DNA of 64,000 bases from Gammaproteobacteria bacterium 54_18_T64 (GCA_002162825.1 MAAU01000059.1:3488-67487), one strand, 5' to 3'; positions 49,733 through 60,456 are shown, numbered from the stretch's first letter. The notes: generated by a model from the letters alone, not told the origin. Numbers and translations: made by a program.

Positions 49733-50752
49733 TCACTCCCCCAGCGGGAAGTTTATATGTGTGATGTAATGATTATCCATTCTCTCCGCACGCACCACAG
49801 CAGTCGGCCCGAAATGTGCAACAAGTCGCTTTTGCACATTGTCAATGGCCATTTTACTGCCCTTGTTATGCTGCATTCTTTGGCTGCGAGGATTGCCTAC
49901 CGTCAAAATCAAACGCTCATTGACCCGTTTGACACTGATTTTAATCAGCCCACCTTCCGGTAATAACTGAATGCCGTGATAAACGGCATTCTCCAGAACC
50001 GGTTGCAAGGTCAGGCTGGGGATTTCCACATCTCCGTAATCTCCTATTTCCCATTCCGTTTGCAGGCGCTCTCCCAAGCGCAATTTTTCCAGCGCCAGAT
50101 AACTGCGGCACAGGGCCAGCTCTTCGCGCATAGGCACCAGGGTATGGGCATCATCCAGCACCCGCCGGAACAGGTCAGCCAAATCGACCACCACCTGCTC
50201 AGCCTTTTCTGGGTCAACGGCAATCAGGCTGGCAACCATATTCATACTGTTAAACAAAAAATGCGGGCGTATGCGCGCCTGTAACTCCTGAATTCGCGAG
50301 GCCTCCGCCAGTCCATGCAGCATCTTGACCTGGCGGGCCAAGTGTAAATAGCGCAGTAGCATGGCACTTAAAACTAAAGCAAGTACGATCCCCTCAGCCA
50401 GCTTAAAGCGCTGGAATAGCGGTTCAAACATAACGACCAGGCTAATCTGAATGGCCAATACAGCCATCACCAGTACCGCAACCATCACCGCATAACTCAG
50501 CACAGCCTCATTGTCGCTAAAGGCTGTCCACGCCATGCGTTCGACAAGCCAGACCAACAATCCGACAGCCGCCGAAACGAATAGCGCAGTCAGGCACACC
50601 TGGGCCAACACAGACCAGCCGACCAGCGACGGGCCGCCAGCCAGCCATGACATCACCACAAACAAAAACTGACCAATTAGTAGCACGCCAAAACAGCTAG
50701 CACTGCGCCCAATAATATCCTTGGGGAGCTCAGGCCTGAGTGATGTTGGCAC
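49733..50752 (-). CDS. algZ: LytS-family sensor histidine kinase AlgZ/FimS
   Basis: This 339-residue membrane sensor is the partner of AlgR. Five or six hydrophobic segments fill residues 15-145. A His_kinase domain of the LytS type follows, with the likely phosphorylated His at H164 (IRPHFLFNSMN), and the ATPase N-box LENAVYHG. In Pseudomonas AlgZ, the sensor is needed for twitching motility. The start is GTG 50752 without a clear ribosome-binding site. The frame stays open some 65 bases further upstream with no ATG, so the true start is uncertain. Confidence 0.88.
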   Translation of the reverse strand: MPTSLRPELPKDIIGRSASCFGVLLIGQFLFVVMSWLAGGPSLVGWSVLAQVCLTALFVSAAVGLLVWLVERMAWTAFSDNEAVLSYAVMVAVLVMAVLAIQISLVVMFEPLFQRFKLAEGIVLALVLSAMLLRYLHLARQVKMLHGLAEASRIQELQARIRPHFLFNSMNMVASLIAVDPEKAEQVVVDLADLFRRVLDDAHTLVPMREELALCRSYLALEKLRLGERLQTEWEIGDYGDVEIPSLTLQPVLENAVYHGIQLLPEGGLIKISVKRVNERLILTVGNPRSQRMQHNKGSKMAIDNVQKRLVAHFGPTAVVRAERMDNHYITHINFPLGE

Positions 50753-50825
50753 CAGGCCAGCGTCCGGTTTATTTTTACTTCGACCTAGTTTCAGCTTTCT
50801 TACCCAGCGTATTCGTTGAATTAGC

Positions 50826-50831
50826 TATAAT
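50826..50831 (+). promoter_or_regulatory. possible -10 box upstream of argH
   Basis: A perfect TATAAT lies 70 bp before the argH start codon in the divergent gap with algZ. No good -35 is found at 16-18 bp spacing, so the call is tentative. Confidence 0.35.
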
Positions 50832-50901
50832 GCGCCATTTTTACACAACAGGCACCCTATGCCGTGGGCAGGCGTGCCAATAACTGTCAACAGAGGTCAC
50901 A

Positions 50902-52311
50902 ATGAGCGACAAAAAATCATCCAACCAGTCCTGGGGCGGTCGTTTTAGCGAGCCCACCGACGCCTTCGTTGCCCGCTTCACCGCCTCGGTAAATTTTGAC
51001 CAGCGCCTTTATAAACAAGATATTGAGGGCTCCCAGGCCCACGCGGCAATGCTAACCCGCGTTGGTATTCTCACCGAGCAAGAACACCAGCAAATTAAAA
51101 CCGGACTCGAAGAAATTCAAGCCGATATAGAAGCTGGTGCCTTTGAGTGGTCGATTGCCCTTGAAGATGTACACATGAATATCGAGGCGGCGCTGACTGC
51201 CAAAATTGGCATCACCGGCAAGAAGCTACACACGGGACGCTCGCGCAATGACCAGGTAGCGACGGATATCCGCCTCTGGTTACGCGCCGAAATAACCACC
51301 ATTCAGCGCGAACTACATCGCCTGCAAGAGGGCCTGTTGTATATTGCCGAACGCGAAGCCAGCACCATAATGCCCGGCTTCACTCACCTGCAAACGGCTC
51401 AACCAGTGACCTTTGGCCACCATTTACTGGCCTGGTACGAAATGCTAGTACGCGACCAGGGACGTCTGGCCGACTGTAAAAAACGGCTCAACCAATCACC
51501 ACTGGGCTCCGCAGCACTTGCCGGCACTACCTACCCCATTGACCGGGAGTACACCGCCAAACTGCTCAATTTCGATGGCCCCACCGCCAACAGCCTCGAC
51601 TCGGTCAGCGACCGGGACTTCGCCATCGAGTTCTGCGCCTTTGCCAGCCTGTTGATGACCCACCTCTCGCGGGCTTCCGAAGAACTCGTGCTCTGGGCAT
51701 CGGCACAATTTGATTTTATCGACCTGCCCGACCGCTTTTGCACAGGCTCATCCATCATGCCGCAAAAGAAGAACCCGGATGTTCCCGAGTTAGTACGCGG
51801 TAAAACCGGGCGTACCCACGGCCACCTGATTAGCCTGCTGACCCTGATGAAGTCCCAGCCCCTGGCCTACAATAAAGACAACCAGGAAGACAAAGAGCCC
51901 CTATTCGACAGTGTCGATACCGTGCGCGACTGCCTGCGCGCCTTTGCCGATATGGTGCCTGCCATCACAGTGAAAAAAGAAAAGATGTACGAGGCGGCGC
52001 GGCGCGGCTTCTCCACTGCCACCGATCTCGCCGACTACTTGGTGGGCAAAGACGTGCCCTTCCGCGACGCCCACGAAATCGTCGGCAGTGCAGTCGCCTA
52101 CGGCATTGAGAGCGGCAAAGACCTGTCGGAAATGTCCCTCGGCGAACTGCAAAAATTCGGCGACATGATTGCCAACGACGTCTTTGATGTACTAACCCTT
52201 GAAGGCTCCGTTGCCGCACGCAAGCATATTGGCGGCACCGCACCACAACAGGTTACCCTTGCCGTCGCCCGAGCCCACCAACAACTTGAAGAACAAAGTA
52301 AGAATTTCTAA
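50902..52311 (+). CDS. argH: argininosuccinate lyase
   Basis: This 469-residue homotetrameric enzyme catalyses the last step of arginine synthesis, splitting argininosuccinate into arginine and fumarate. The fumarase/aspartase-superfamily signature [12 protein letters not shown] is present with its mobile catalytic Ser loop. [11 protein letters not shown] and [10 protein letters not shown] are the other conserved regions. ATG 50902 has AGAGGT upstream. It is divergent from algZ, a Pseudomonas-like arrangement. Confidence 0.97.
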   Translation: MSDKKSSNQSWGGRFSEPTDAFVARFTASVNFDQRLYKQDIEGSQAHAAMLTRVGILTEQEHQQIKTGLEEIQADIEAGAFEWSIALEDVHMNIEAALTAKIGITGKKLHTGRSRNDQVATDIRLWLRAEITTIQRELHRLQEGLLYIAEREASTIMPGFTHLQTAQPVTFGHHLLAWYEMLVRDQGRLADCKKRLNQSPLGSAALAGTTYPIDREYTAKLLNFDGPTANSLDSVSDRDFAIEFCAFASLLMTHLSRASEELVLWASAQFDFIDLPDRFCTGSSIMPQKKNPDVPELVRGKTGRTHGHLISLLTLMKSQPLAYNKDNQEDKEPLFDSVDTVRDCLRAFADMVPAITVKKEKMYEAARRGFSTATDLADYLVGKDVPFRDAHEIVGSAVAYGIESGKDLSEMSLGELQKFGDMIANDVFDVLTLEGSVAARKHIGGTAPQQVTLAVARAHQQLEEQSKNF

Positions 52312-52343
52312 GTGGAATACGCGCCAAATTTGACGCGCTAATA

Positions 52344-52380
52344 TTGAGGGCAAGTACAGTGAACCGCTATACTTGCCCTC
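52344..52380 (+). promoter_or_regulatory. promoter of lptM-lysA operon with overlapping inverted repeat
   Basis: A -35 TTGAGG (52344-52349) and a -10 TATACT (52368-52373) with an 18-bp spacer lie just ahead of lptM. A perfect 11-bp inverted repeat, GAGGGCAAGTA (52346-52356) and TACTTGCCCTC (52370-52380), spans both elements with a 13-base centre. It may be a repressor operator or an RNA hairpin. A second near-palindrome (CGCG-CCAAATTTGA-CGCG) lies at 52320-52337. Confidence 0.55.
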
Positions 52381-52404
52381 CGCTGACTGGACAAATGATT
52401 ACCA

Positions 52405-52572
52405 ATGACTGCCATTGCCTACCGCCGTATTTTCCTTTTATTGCCCCTACTTTTATTGGCAATCTCTACACTCAATGCCTGTGGCAATAAGGGTGCTCTG
52501 TATATTCCGCCGCCAGCTATCGAACGACAAAGTGAAGCGCCAATCCCGGCTGAGGACAGCGAAAACGAATGA
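52405..52572 (+). CDS. lptM: small lipoprotein LptM (YifL/LppL)
   Basis: This 55-residue outer-membrane-type lipoprotein has a short hydrophobic signal peptide ending in the lipobox LNAC, with the lipidated Cys at residue 26. The diagnostic CGNKGALYIPP follows immediately, and the C-terminus is acidic. Family members stabilise the LptDE lipopolysaccharide translocon. The gene lies directly upstream of lysA, as in Pseudomonas and Escherichia, and its stop overlaps the lysA start by four bases (ATGA). Confidence 0.88.
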   Translation: MTAIAYRRIFLLLPLLLLAISTLNACGNKGALYIPPPAIERQSEAPIPAEDSENE

Positions 52573-53825
52573 GCCACTTTCAACGCCGCAATGGCCAGCT
52601 CCATATCGACAATGTCGCTCTCGCCGATCTCGCTGCCGAGCACGGCACACCGGCCTACATCTATTCAAAGGCCGCCATTAGTGAGCAGTTCCTGGCCTAT
52701 CAACAAGCCATGGGCGAACAGTCCCACCTGATTTGCTATGCAGTAAAGGCCAACTGCAGTCTCGCCATTCTCAACCTGCTAGCAAAATTGGGTGCCGGCT
52801 TTGACATTGTTTCCGGCGGCGAGCTGGAGCGCGTCCTGGCTGCCGGCGGCCTACCACAAAATATTGTTTTTTCCGGTGTCGGCAAGAGTCACGAAGAAAT
52901 CACCCTGGCCCTACGAACTGGCATTCACTGCTTCAATGTTGAATCGACTGCAGAACTGGAGCGCATCCAGCACATCGCCCAAGGCCTCGACATCGTCGCG
53001 CCCATTTCAATTCGGGTGAACCCCGATGTCGACGCTGGCACCCACCCCTATATTTCCACCGGGCTCAAAGAAAACAAGTTTGGCATTGAAATCGACGCTG
53101 TTGTCGAAGTCTACCAACGAGCCGCATCGCTCTCCCACCTCAGCATTAAAGGTGTCGACTGTCATATTGGTTCGCAACTCACCGAAATCGCCCCCTTTAT
53201 CGATGCCATGGATAGAGTTCTTCTGCTCATTGATCGCCTCTCCGAGGTCGGCATTGCCATTGAGCATTTAGATCTCGGCGGCGGGCTCGGCGTGCGCTAT
53301 CAGGACGAACACCCCCCGGCCATCGGCGACTATATTCAGGCCATCCGCCAGCGCCTCGGCGCTCGAAATCTGCGGCTCATCCTCGAACCCGGTCGCTCCA
53401 TCGTCGCCAATGCCGGCGTTCTACTCACCAAGGTCGAATATCTTAAAGCAGCCGGCGACAAGAATTTTGCCATTGTCGATGCCGCCATGAATGACATGCT
53501 GCGCCCCGCCCTCTATGAGGCCTGGCTCGATATTGAAACGGTCAGTGATAACAAGCAGGCCAAAGCAGTAGTTTATGACATCGTCGGCCCGGTCTGTGAA
53601 ACCGGCGACTTCCTCGGTAAGCAGCGCTCCCTGGCCATTGCCGAGGGCGACCTGCTGTGCATTCACTCCTGCGGTGCCTACGGTATGTCGATGAGTTCAA
53701 ATTACAACAGTCGCCCCCGAGCGGTGGAAATCATGGTTGATGACTGCGACAGCCACGTCATTAAAACTCGTGAGTCGAGGGCCGATTTAATGCGCGGTGA
53801 ATCTCTGCTGCCGGACAACCACTGA
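52569..53825 (+). CDS. lysA: diaminopimelate decarboxylase
   Basis: This 418-residue PLP enzyme converts meso-diaminopimelate to lysine. The PLP-binding Lys is K60 (CYAVKANC). The substrate-side CHIGSQ and GGGLGVRY, and the C-terminal catalytic Cys in VGPVCETGDF, are present. The gene follows lptM with four-base overlap and is immediately followed by dapF, whose ATG starts at the base after the TGA. Confidence 0.97.
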   Translation: MSHFQRRNGQLHIDNVALADLAAEHGTPAYIYSKAAISEQFLAYQQAMGEQSHLICYAVKANCSLAILNLLAKLGAGFDIVSGGELERVLAAGGLPQNIVFSGVGKSHEEITLALRTGIHCFNVESTAELERIQHIAQGLDIVAPISIRVNPDVDAGTHPYISTGLKENKFGIEIDAVVEVYQRAASLSHLSIKGVDCHIGSQLTEIAPFIDAMDRVLLLIDRLSEVGIAIEHLDLGGGLGVRYQDEHPPAIGDYIQAIRQRLGARNLRLILEPGRSIVANAGVLLTKVEYLKAAGDKNFAIVDAAMNDMLRPALYEAWLDIETVSDNKQAKAVVYDIVGPVCETGDFLGKQRSLAIAEGDLLCIHSCGAYGMSMSSNYNSRPRAVEIMVDDCDSHVIKTRESRADLMRGESLLPDNH

Positions 53826-54656
53826 ATGTATATTCGCTTCACCAAAATGCACGGCCTCGGTAATGATTTTGTAGTCATCGACGCCGTGACCCAGGCCGTG
53901 ACAATGAGCGACAAGCTCGCTCGCCGCCTCGCCGACCGCAACACCGGCATCGGCTGTGATCAAATTTTACTGGTTGAGCCGCCCAGCCGCCCCGATGTCG
54001 ATTTTAAATACCGTATTTTTAATGCCGACGGTAGTGAAGTCTCTCAGTGCGGCAATGGCGCGCGCTGCTTCGCCAAATTCGTCCGCGACAGGCGACTCAC
54101 TGGTAAGTCACTGCTTAGCGTCGAAACCCACGCCGGCACGCTACAATTGAGTATTGACAACAAACAGAGCTATACCGCCACCTTGGGCATACCCAACTTC
54201 GAACCCTCGCAAATACCTTTCACAGCTGACCAGCCTGCACTGACCTACCCCCTTGAAGCCGCTGGGCAGTGTCTCGAGATTGCTGCCCTATCCCTCGGCA
54301 ACCCTCATGCCGTATTGCGAGTTGCCAACATTCAACAGGCCCCCATTGACGAGCTTGGCTCACTGCTCGAAAGTCATAGCCGCTTCCCGGAACGAGTCAA
54401 TGTCGGCTTTATGGAAATTCTGAGCCGCCATGAAATCAACCTGAGGGTATACGAGCGCGGCGCTGGCGAAACCCAAGCCTGCGGTAGCGGCGCCTGTGCG
54501 GCAGCGGTAGCTGGTATTGCGCAAGATCTGCTAGACTCTCCCGTCAAAGTCAACTTGCCGGGCGGTAGTCTAACTATCATCTGGCAGGGCGAAAACCAGC
54601 CGGTGTCAGTCACAGGCCCGGCGACAACCGTTTATCAGGGGCGCATTCGCCTATGA
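53826..54656 (+). CDS. dapF: diaminopimelate epimerase
   Basis: This 276-residue PLP-independent racemase makes meso- from LL-diaminopimelate. The catalytic thiol pair is visible as C75 (SQCGNGAR) and C219 (QACGSGAC). The N-terminal TKMHGLGNDF motif fixes the start at ATG 53826. It overlaps the following DUF484 gene by four bases, so the four-gene operon is translationally coupled. Confidence 0.97.
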   Translation: MYIRFTKMHGLGNDFVVIDAVTQAVTMSDKLARRLADRNTGIGCDQILLVEPPSRPDVDFKYRIFNADGSEVSQCGNGARCFAKFVRDRRLTGKSLLSVETHAGTLQLSIDNKQSYTATLGIPNFEPSQIPFTADQPALTYPLEAAGQCLEIAALSLGNPHAVLRVANIQQAPIDELGSLLESHSRFPERVNVGFMEILSRHEINLRVYERGAGETQACGSGACAAAVAGIAQDLLDSPVKVNLPGGSLTIIWQGENQPVSVTGPATTVYQGRIRL

Positions 54657-55387
54657 GTACCAATGATAAGCCTGGCACACAAGCCGGGCACTCGATCACT
54701 GAAAAGCAGGTGTGTGCATTCCTCGCTACAGAAACGGACTTTTTTGGACGCCACCCCGAGTTACTGGAATCCCTGGAACTGCCCCACGAAAGTGGTAAGG
54801 CGATATCCCTTATCGAGCGCCAGCTAAGTGTCTTGCGCGAGCGCAATCTGGAAATGCGCTCCCGTTTGAGCAAGCTACTCGAAACAGCGGGAACCAACGA
54901 TAAGTTGTTTGAAAAAACCAAGCGCCTGGTGCTCAGCCTACTCGAGACCAGCAGTCTAACGAGGGCTATCGACACCCTCTACGACAGTCTGAAAAACGAC
55001 TTTAAGATTGAATACCATCAACTCATTCTATTTGATGCCGATAAGAGCCTAGCAACGCCAGCCAAGGTAATCAGTCTCGCCCAGGGCACCCAGGCCATTG
55101 GCGGCCTACTACGTAGCAATCGCGCCACCTGTGGCGTGCTGCGTGACGAAGAGCTGGCCTTCCTGTTTGATGGCCGGGCAAACGCCATTAAATCGGTTGC
55201 CGTCGTGCCTCTCAACAACGGCAACACCTTTGGTATTCTCGCCATTGGCAGCTCCGACCCACTGTATTACAAAAGTAGCATGGGCACGCTTTTCCTCAGC
55301 TATATCGCCGAAGTCCTAAATCGCATTTTACCTTCGATGGTGGCCCAGGTAGCCAGCGTACAAGCTATCGCAGCGCCGCAAAAATGA
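54653..55387 (+). CDS. DUF484 family protein (GAF-like)
   Basis: This 244-residue conserved hypothetical is the one always found between dapF and xerC. The N-terminal helical region (to about 100) includes a coiled coil, and the C-terminal part is a GAF-like fold (LILFDADKSL; VVPLNNGNTFGILAIGSSDP). No function is established. Conserved placement next to xerC hints at a link to chromosome processing or the cell envelope, but this is inference. Confidence 0.88.
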   Translation: MSTNDKPGTQAGHSITEKQVCAFLATETDFFGRHPELLESLELPHESGKAISLIERQLSVLRERNLEMRSRLSKLLETAGTNDKLFEKTKRLVLSLLETSSLTRAIDTLYDSLKNDFKIEYHQLILFDADKSLATPAKVISLAQGTQAIGGLLRSNRATCGVLRDEELAFLFDGRANAIKSVAVVPLNNGNTFGILAIGSSDPLYYKSSMGTLFLSYIAEVLNRILPSMVAQVASVQAIAAPQK

Positions 55388-55399
55388 GCTGAGGCCACC

Positions 55400-56320
55400 A
55401 TGGCAAAGGTTCCCGATGACGCGCAACTAACTAGCTTTACCCGATACACCCGGGCCAAAAATCTCTCACCACTGACCACCAGGAGCTATCTGCGCGACCT
55501 GCACCGCCTACAATCACTATTGGCAGAGCAGGCAGTGGTAAGTCTCAAAGATATTGATAGCCAACACATCCGCAGTGCATTGGCGACACTGCATAAAAGC
55601 GGTCTCGCCAATGCCAGCCTCCAGCGCTGGCTATCATCACTGCGCACTTTTTTTCGCTATGCCCTGCAACAAAAATGGCTAAGCCATAACCCTGCCAACG
55701 GTCTGCAGGCACCGACAAGGGCGAAAAAACTGCCCAAGCTGATGGATGCCGACCAAACCTGCCAGCTAGTGAACATTAGTACCGATGACTGGCACTCCCT
55801 CCGCGACCGCGCGCTGCTCGAATTACTGTATTCATCCGGACTGCGCCTGGCAGAAATCGCCAATGTCGATATCGACGCCATACATTTTCAAGAAGCCACG
55901 GTAACTGTCACCGGCAAGGGCAACAACATGCGTCTTATTCCCGTCGGCAGCTATGCCCTGAGCGCCATTGAACTATGGCTAAAGGTACGGGGCGAAAAGG
56001 CGCTAGAGAGTGAAAAGGCGCTATTTGTCAGCCAGCGGGGCAGGCGTATCAGCCACCGGGCCATTCAACAGCGTGTACAAAAAATTGGCCGGCAACAGGG
56101 TATCCGCCAACCAGTTCACCCCCATATGTTGCGCCATTCCTTTGCCAGTCATATGCTGGAGTCGAGTGGAGATTTACGTGGGGTTCAAGACTTACTCGGA
56201 CACGCCAACCTGTCGACCACCCAGGTTTATACCCACCTGGACTTCCAGCACCTGGCCCTCACCTATGACCGCGCCCACCCAAGGGCCCACTCTCGAAACA
56301 AAAAAAAGCCCGGGACATGA
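55400..56320 (+). CDS. xerC: site-specific tyrosine recombinase XerC
   Basis: This 306-residue recombinase acts with XerD at dif to resolve chromosome dimers. The SAM-like N-terminal DNA-binding domain precedes the catalytic domain with Arg (SGLRLAE), Lys (TGKGNN), HxxR (HPHMLRH), His (LLGHANL) and Tyr (TTQVYTHL). ATG 55400 has GAGG upstream. Its last 21 bases overlap the terminator of the minus-strand glnK gene. Confidence 0.97.
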   Translation: MAKVPDDAQLTSFTRYTRAKNLSPLTTRSYLRDLHRLQSLLAEQAVVSLKDIDSQHIRSALATLHKSGLANASLQRWLSSLRTFFRYALQQKWLSHNPANGLQAPTRAKKLPKLMDADQTCQLVNISTDDWHSLRDRALLELLYSSGLRLAEIANVDIDAIHFQEATVTVTGKGNNMRLIPVGSYALSAIELWLKVRGEKALESEKALFVSQRGRRISHRAIQQRVQKIGRQQGIRQPVHPHMLRHSFASHMLESSGDLRGVQDLLGHANLSTTQVYTHLDFQHLALTYDRAHPRAHSRNKKKPGT

Positions 56321-56335
56321 ACTCAACCCAGGCTT
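56300..56335 (-). terminator. glnK terminator overlapping 3' end of xerC
   Basis: On the minus strand the stem AAGCCTGGG / CCCGGGCTT (one mismatched pair) is followed by a run of eight T. It starts 24 bp after the glnK stop codon. The T-run and one arm lie within the coding end of the convergent xerC gene. Confidence 0.75.
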
Positions 56336-56358
56336 ATACGGTGCTTGCAGCAAATTGT

Positions 56359-56709
<351 letters not shown>

Positions 56710-56746
56710 TCATCTTCTTCCTAGTCTCAACAGTACACTTTTAGCC

Positions 56747-56785
56747 AACAACAAAAAAGGGAGCTAAGCTCCCTTTTTTGTTGTT
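56747..56785. terminator. bidirectional rho-independent terminator after amtB
   Basis: An 18-bp perfect inverted repeat (arm AACAACAAAAAAGGGAGC) with a TAA loop lies 23 bp after the amtB stop. A/T runs on both sides allow either direction. It separates amtB from the downstream PII gene. Confidence 0.9.
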
Positions 56786-56807
56786 CCAGGCCTTAAATCA
56801 AGGCTTA

Positions 56808-58076
56808 TTATTTCGTACTAGTAACAAACTCTGGGTAGGCTTCCATACCACACTCGGAGATATCAACACCTTCGTATTCCTCTTCTTCGCTGACGCGAAT
56901 ACCGCACAATGCTTTCAGGACAACCCACACCAGTAAGCTAGCACCAAAGACCCAGGCAAAGATCACCCCAATGCCCATTAACTGAGCGGAGAGAGTTGCA
57001 TCTGGGTTGGACCAACAAACGGCCAACAAGCCCCAAACACCGACAACACCGTGAACGGAAATTGCACCAACCGGGTCATCAATCTTCAATTTATCAAAGG
57101 TAACCACGGAGAAAACCACGAGGACACCACCGATTAAACCGATCACTGTCGAGAGCATGGGTCCGGCAGTCAGCGGTTCAGCCGTAATCGCCACCAAACC
57201 AGCCAGTGCGCCGTTAATGGCCATGGTTAAATCCGCCTTGCCAAACAGCAAGCGAGCGGTAATCAGAGCGGCGATCAAGCCACCGCAAGCCGCAGCGTTG
57301 GTATTGACGAAGATATCAGCAACCGCATTGGCCTCACCAATATCGGATATTTTTAACTCTGAGCCGCCGTTAAAACCAAACCAGCCCACCCAGAGAATGA
57401 ACATACCGAGGGCCGCCATTGGCATATTGGCACCGGGGATGGGGTTAACTGAGCCGTCTTCGCGGTATTTTCCCTTGCGCGCGCCGAGCAAGATAACGGC
57501 AGCGAGTGCCGCAGCAGCGCCGGTCATATGCACCACACCGGAACCGGCAAAGTCGAGAAAGCCCGCTTCATTGAGGAAACCGCCGCCCCACTTCCACATA
57601 CCCTGTAGGGGGTAAATAACACCCGTCATCACAACGGCAAAGGCCAGGAATGACCAGAGCTTCATACGCTCAGCGACCGCACCGGAGACAATTGACATCG
57701 CCGTGGCAACAAAGACCACCTGGAAGAAAAAGTCGGATGCACCCGAGTAATAGGTGTAATCACTGGCATCCGCTGCCGCACCGGCCAGCACCTCCTCGGC
57801 ACTAGCGTTGGCAATGCTATTGCCAAACCAGCTATCGGGTAGATAACCACCCTCCGAGCCGCCATACATGATGGTATAGCCCATCAGCAGGTACATCACA
57901 CAGGACACGGCGTAAAGCGCCACGTTCTTGGTTAAAATTTCTGTGGTATTTTTCGCTCTCACCAGGCCCGATTCGAGCATGGTGAAACCAGCGGCCATCC
58001 ACATGACCAAAGCGCCACACACCAAAAAATAAAAGGTGTCCAGCGCATACTTAATTTCAACGATATCGCTTTCCAT
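56808..58076 (-). CDS. amtB: ammonium transporter
   Basis: This 422-residue Amt/MEP/Rh channel has eleven likely membrane helices. Conserved residues include the twin pore histidines (GSGVVHMTGA and AISVHGVVG) and the DFAGSG signature. The first segment is not preceded by a cleavable signal peptide. The C-terminal cytoplasmic tail (EEEEYEGVDISECGMEAY) is the region that normally interacts with GlnK. ATG 58076 is preceded by GAGGGG; a TTG 18 bases earlier is less likely. It follows the first PII gene by 43 bp, so both are probably one operon. Confidence 0.96.
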   Translation of the reverse strand: MESDIVEIKYALDTFYFLVCGALVMWMAAGFTMLESGLVRAKNTTEILTKNVALYAVSCVMYLLMGYTIMYGGSEGGYLPDSWFGNSIANASAEEVLAGAAADASDYTYYSGASDFFFQVVFVATAMSIVSGAVAERMKLWSFLAFAVVMTGVIYPLQGMWKWGGGFLNEAGFLDFAGSGVVHMTGAAAALAAVILLGARKGKYREDGSVNPIPGANMPMAALGMFILWVGWFGFNGGSELKISDIGEANAVADIFVNTNAAACGGLIAALITARLLFGKADLTMAINGALAGLVAITAEPLTAGPMLSTVIGLIGGVLVVFSVVTFDKLKIDDPVGAISVHGVVGVWGLLAVCWSNPDATLSAQLMGIGVIFAWVFGASLLVWVVLKALCGIRVSEEEEYEGVDISECGMEAYPEFVTSTK

Positions 58077-58119
58077 TGTTTTCCCCTCAATCAATCTAAT
58101 CTGATAAATAGTTGTTTAT

Positions 58120-58948
<829 letters not shown>

Positions 58949-60427
58949 ATGTCACTGGCCGTCATTTACACACGGGCAAAATCTGGCATTAGCGCACCAT
59001 TGGTCACGGTGGAAGTCCACCTCTCCAACGGTCTACCCAGTCTCAGTATCGTTGGCTTGCCTGAAGCGGCGGTAAAGGAAAGCAAGGACAGGGTACGCAG
59101 CGCCTTGCTAAACAGTCACTTCGAATTTCCCGCACGGCGCATCACCATCAACCTGGCCCCCGCCGACCTACCCAAGGAAGGTGGTCGCTTTGACCTACCC
59201 ATAGCACTGGGCATACTCGCCGCCTCGGGACAACTGCCACTAGACATACTAAAAGAGCACGAATTTATTGGTGAACTGGCTCTTTCTGGCGAGCTGAGAC
59301 CCGTCGATGGTATTTTGCCGAGCGCTCTTGCCTGCGGTAAAAACCAGCGCAAGATGATATTGCCCCAGGCCAACGGCCGCGAGGCAGCCCTCGCGAGCAA
59401 GACTGCCGTTTGCACCGCCCAGCACCTCCTGGAAGTTTGCGCTCATTTACAGGGTAGGGAGACTTTGCCTCTGCAAAGTCACTATCAAGAAACTGAATTC
59501 CCCCTCACCGCAGACATCAATGAAGTGATTGGTCAGCACCAGGCCAAGCGCGCACTGGAGATTGCCGCCGCCGGCGCCCACAACCTACTCTTTAGCGGCC
59601 CTCCCGGAACGGGAAAAACCATGCTAGCCAGTCGCCTAGCCAGTATATTACCGCCCCTCGACGAAAGTGATGCCCTGGAAGTTGCCGCCATCTACTCGGT
59701 GAGTAATGATCAAACTCGAACTAATTTTTTTGAACGCCCCTTCCGCTCTCCACACCACACCGCATCGAGCGTATCATTGGTCGGCGGCGGCAGCTCGCCC
59801 CGCCCAGGTGAAGTGTCTAAGGCCCACCACGGCGTACTCTTTCTCGATGAATTACCGGAATTCCCTCGCAAGGTTCTAGAGGTACTAAGAGAGCCCCTGG
59901 AATCGGGCTCAATATTGATAGCCAGGGCGCAGACAAGCATCGAGTATCCCGCCAATTTTATGCTGATCGCGGCAATGAACCCCTGCCCCTGTGGCTATTT
60001 CGGCGAGCAGCGCTGCAGCTGTACTCCCGGTGTAGTCAATCGTTACCGGGATAAAATATCGGGGCCACTACTGGATAGAATAGACCTTCAAGTCCATGTA
60101 CCCCGCGTACCTCACCGCGAGTTAACGGCCACCAAGCCAGCGACAGAAAGTAGTACATGCATACGCGAGCGCGTGGTCGCGGCGAGACAAAAACAACAGC
60201 TTCGCCAAGCCAGCCTCAACGCCCAACTATCTCGCAAACAACTGGATCAGTTCTGCCGGCTCAACGGGGAGCAGCGTGAAATGATGAACACGGCCATTGA
60301 ACGTTTGGATCTTTCGGCTCGTGGCTTTCACCGGGTATTGAAAGTTGCTCGTACCATTGCCGATATTGAAAACCAGGATGAAATCCAAAACCAACACCTG
60401 CACGAAGCCCTGGCCTACCGCCTGTAA
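58949..60427 (+). CDS. comM: YifB/ComM-family Mg chelatase-like ATPase
   Basis: This 492-residue AAA+ protein is related to magnesium chelatase. An N-terminal Lon-protease-like domain (about 20-125, EVHLSNGLPSLSIVGLPEAAVKES) precedes the ATPase module with Walker A GPPGTGKT, Walker B LFLDELPEF and the Cys cluster MNPCPCGYFGEQRCSC. In naturally competent relatives ComM is a helicase promoting branch migration during DNA uptake and recombination. ATG 58949 has AAGGAAG upstream. A type IV pilus operon is in this window, so competence is possible but not shown. Confidence 0.94.
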   Translation: MSLAVIYTRAKSGISAPLVTVEVHLSNGLPSLSIVGLPEAAVKESKDRVRSALLNSHFEFPARRITINLAPADLPKEGGRFDLPIALGILAASGQLPLDILKEHEFIGELALSGELRPVDGILPSALACGKNQRKMILPQANGREAALASKTAVCTAQHLLEVCAHLQGRETLPLQSHYQETEFPLTADINEVIGQHQAKRALEIAAAGAHNLLFSGPPGTGKTMLASRLASILPPLDESDALEVAAIYSVSNDQTRTNFFERPFRSPHHTASSVSLVGGGSSPRPGEVSKAHHGVLFLDELPEFPRKVLEVLREPLESGSILIARAQTSIEYPANFMLIAAMNPCPCGYFGEQRCSCTPGVVNRYRDKISGPLLDRIDLQVHVPRVPHRELTATKPATESSTCIRERVVAARQKQQLRQASLNAQLSRKQLDQFCRLNGEQREMMNTAIERLDLSARGFHRVLKVARTIADIENQDEIQNQHLHEALAYRL

Positions 60428-60456
60428 GCCCGCGGTACAGCTCGAGCGCCTGGGAA

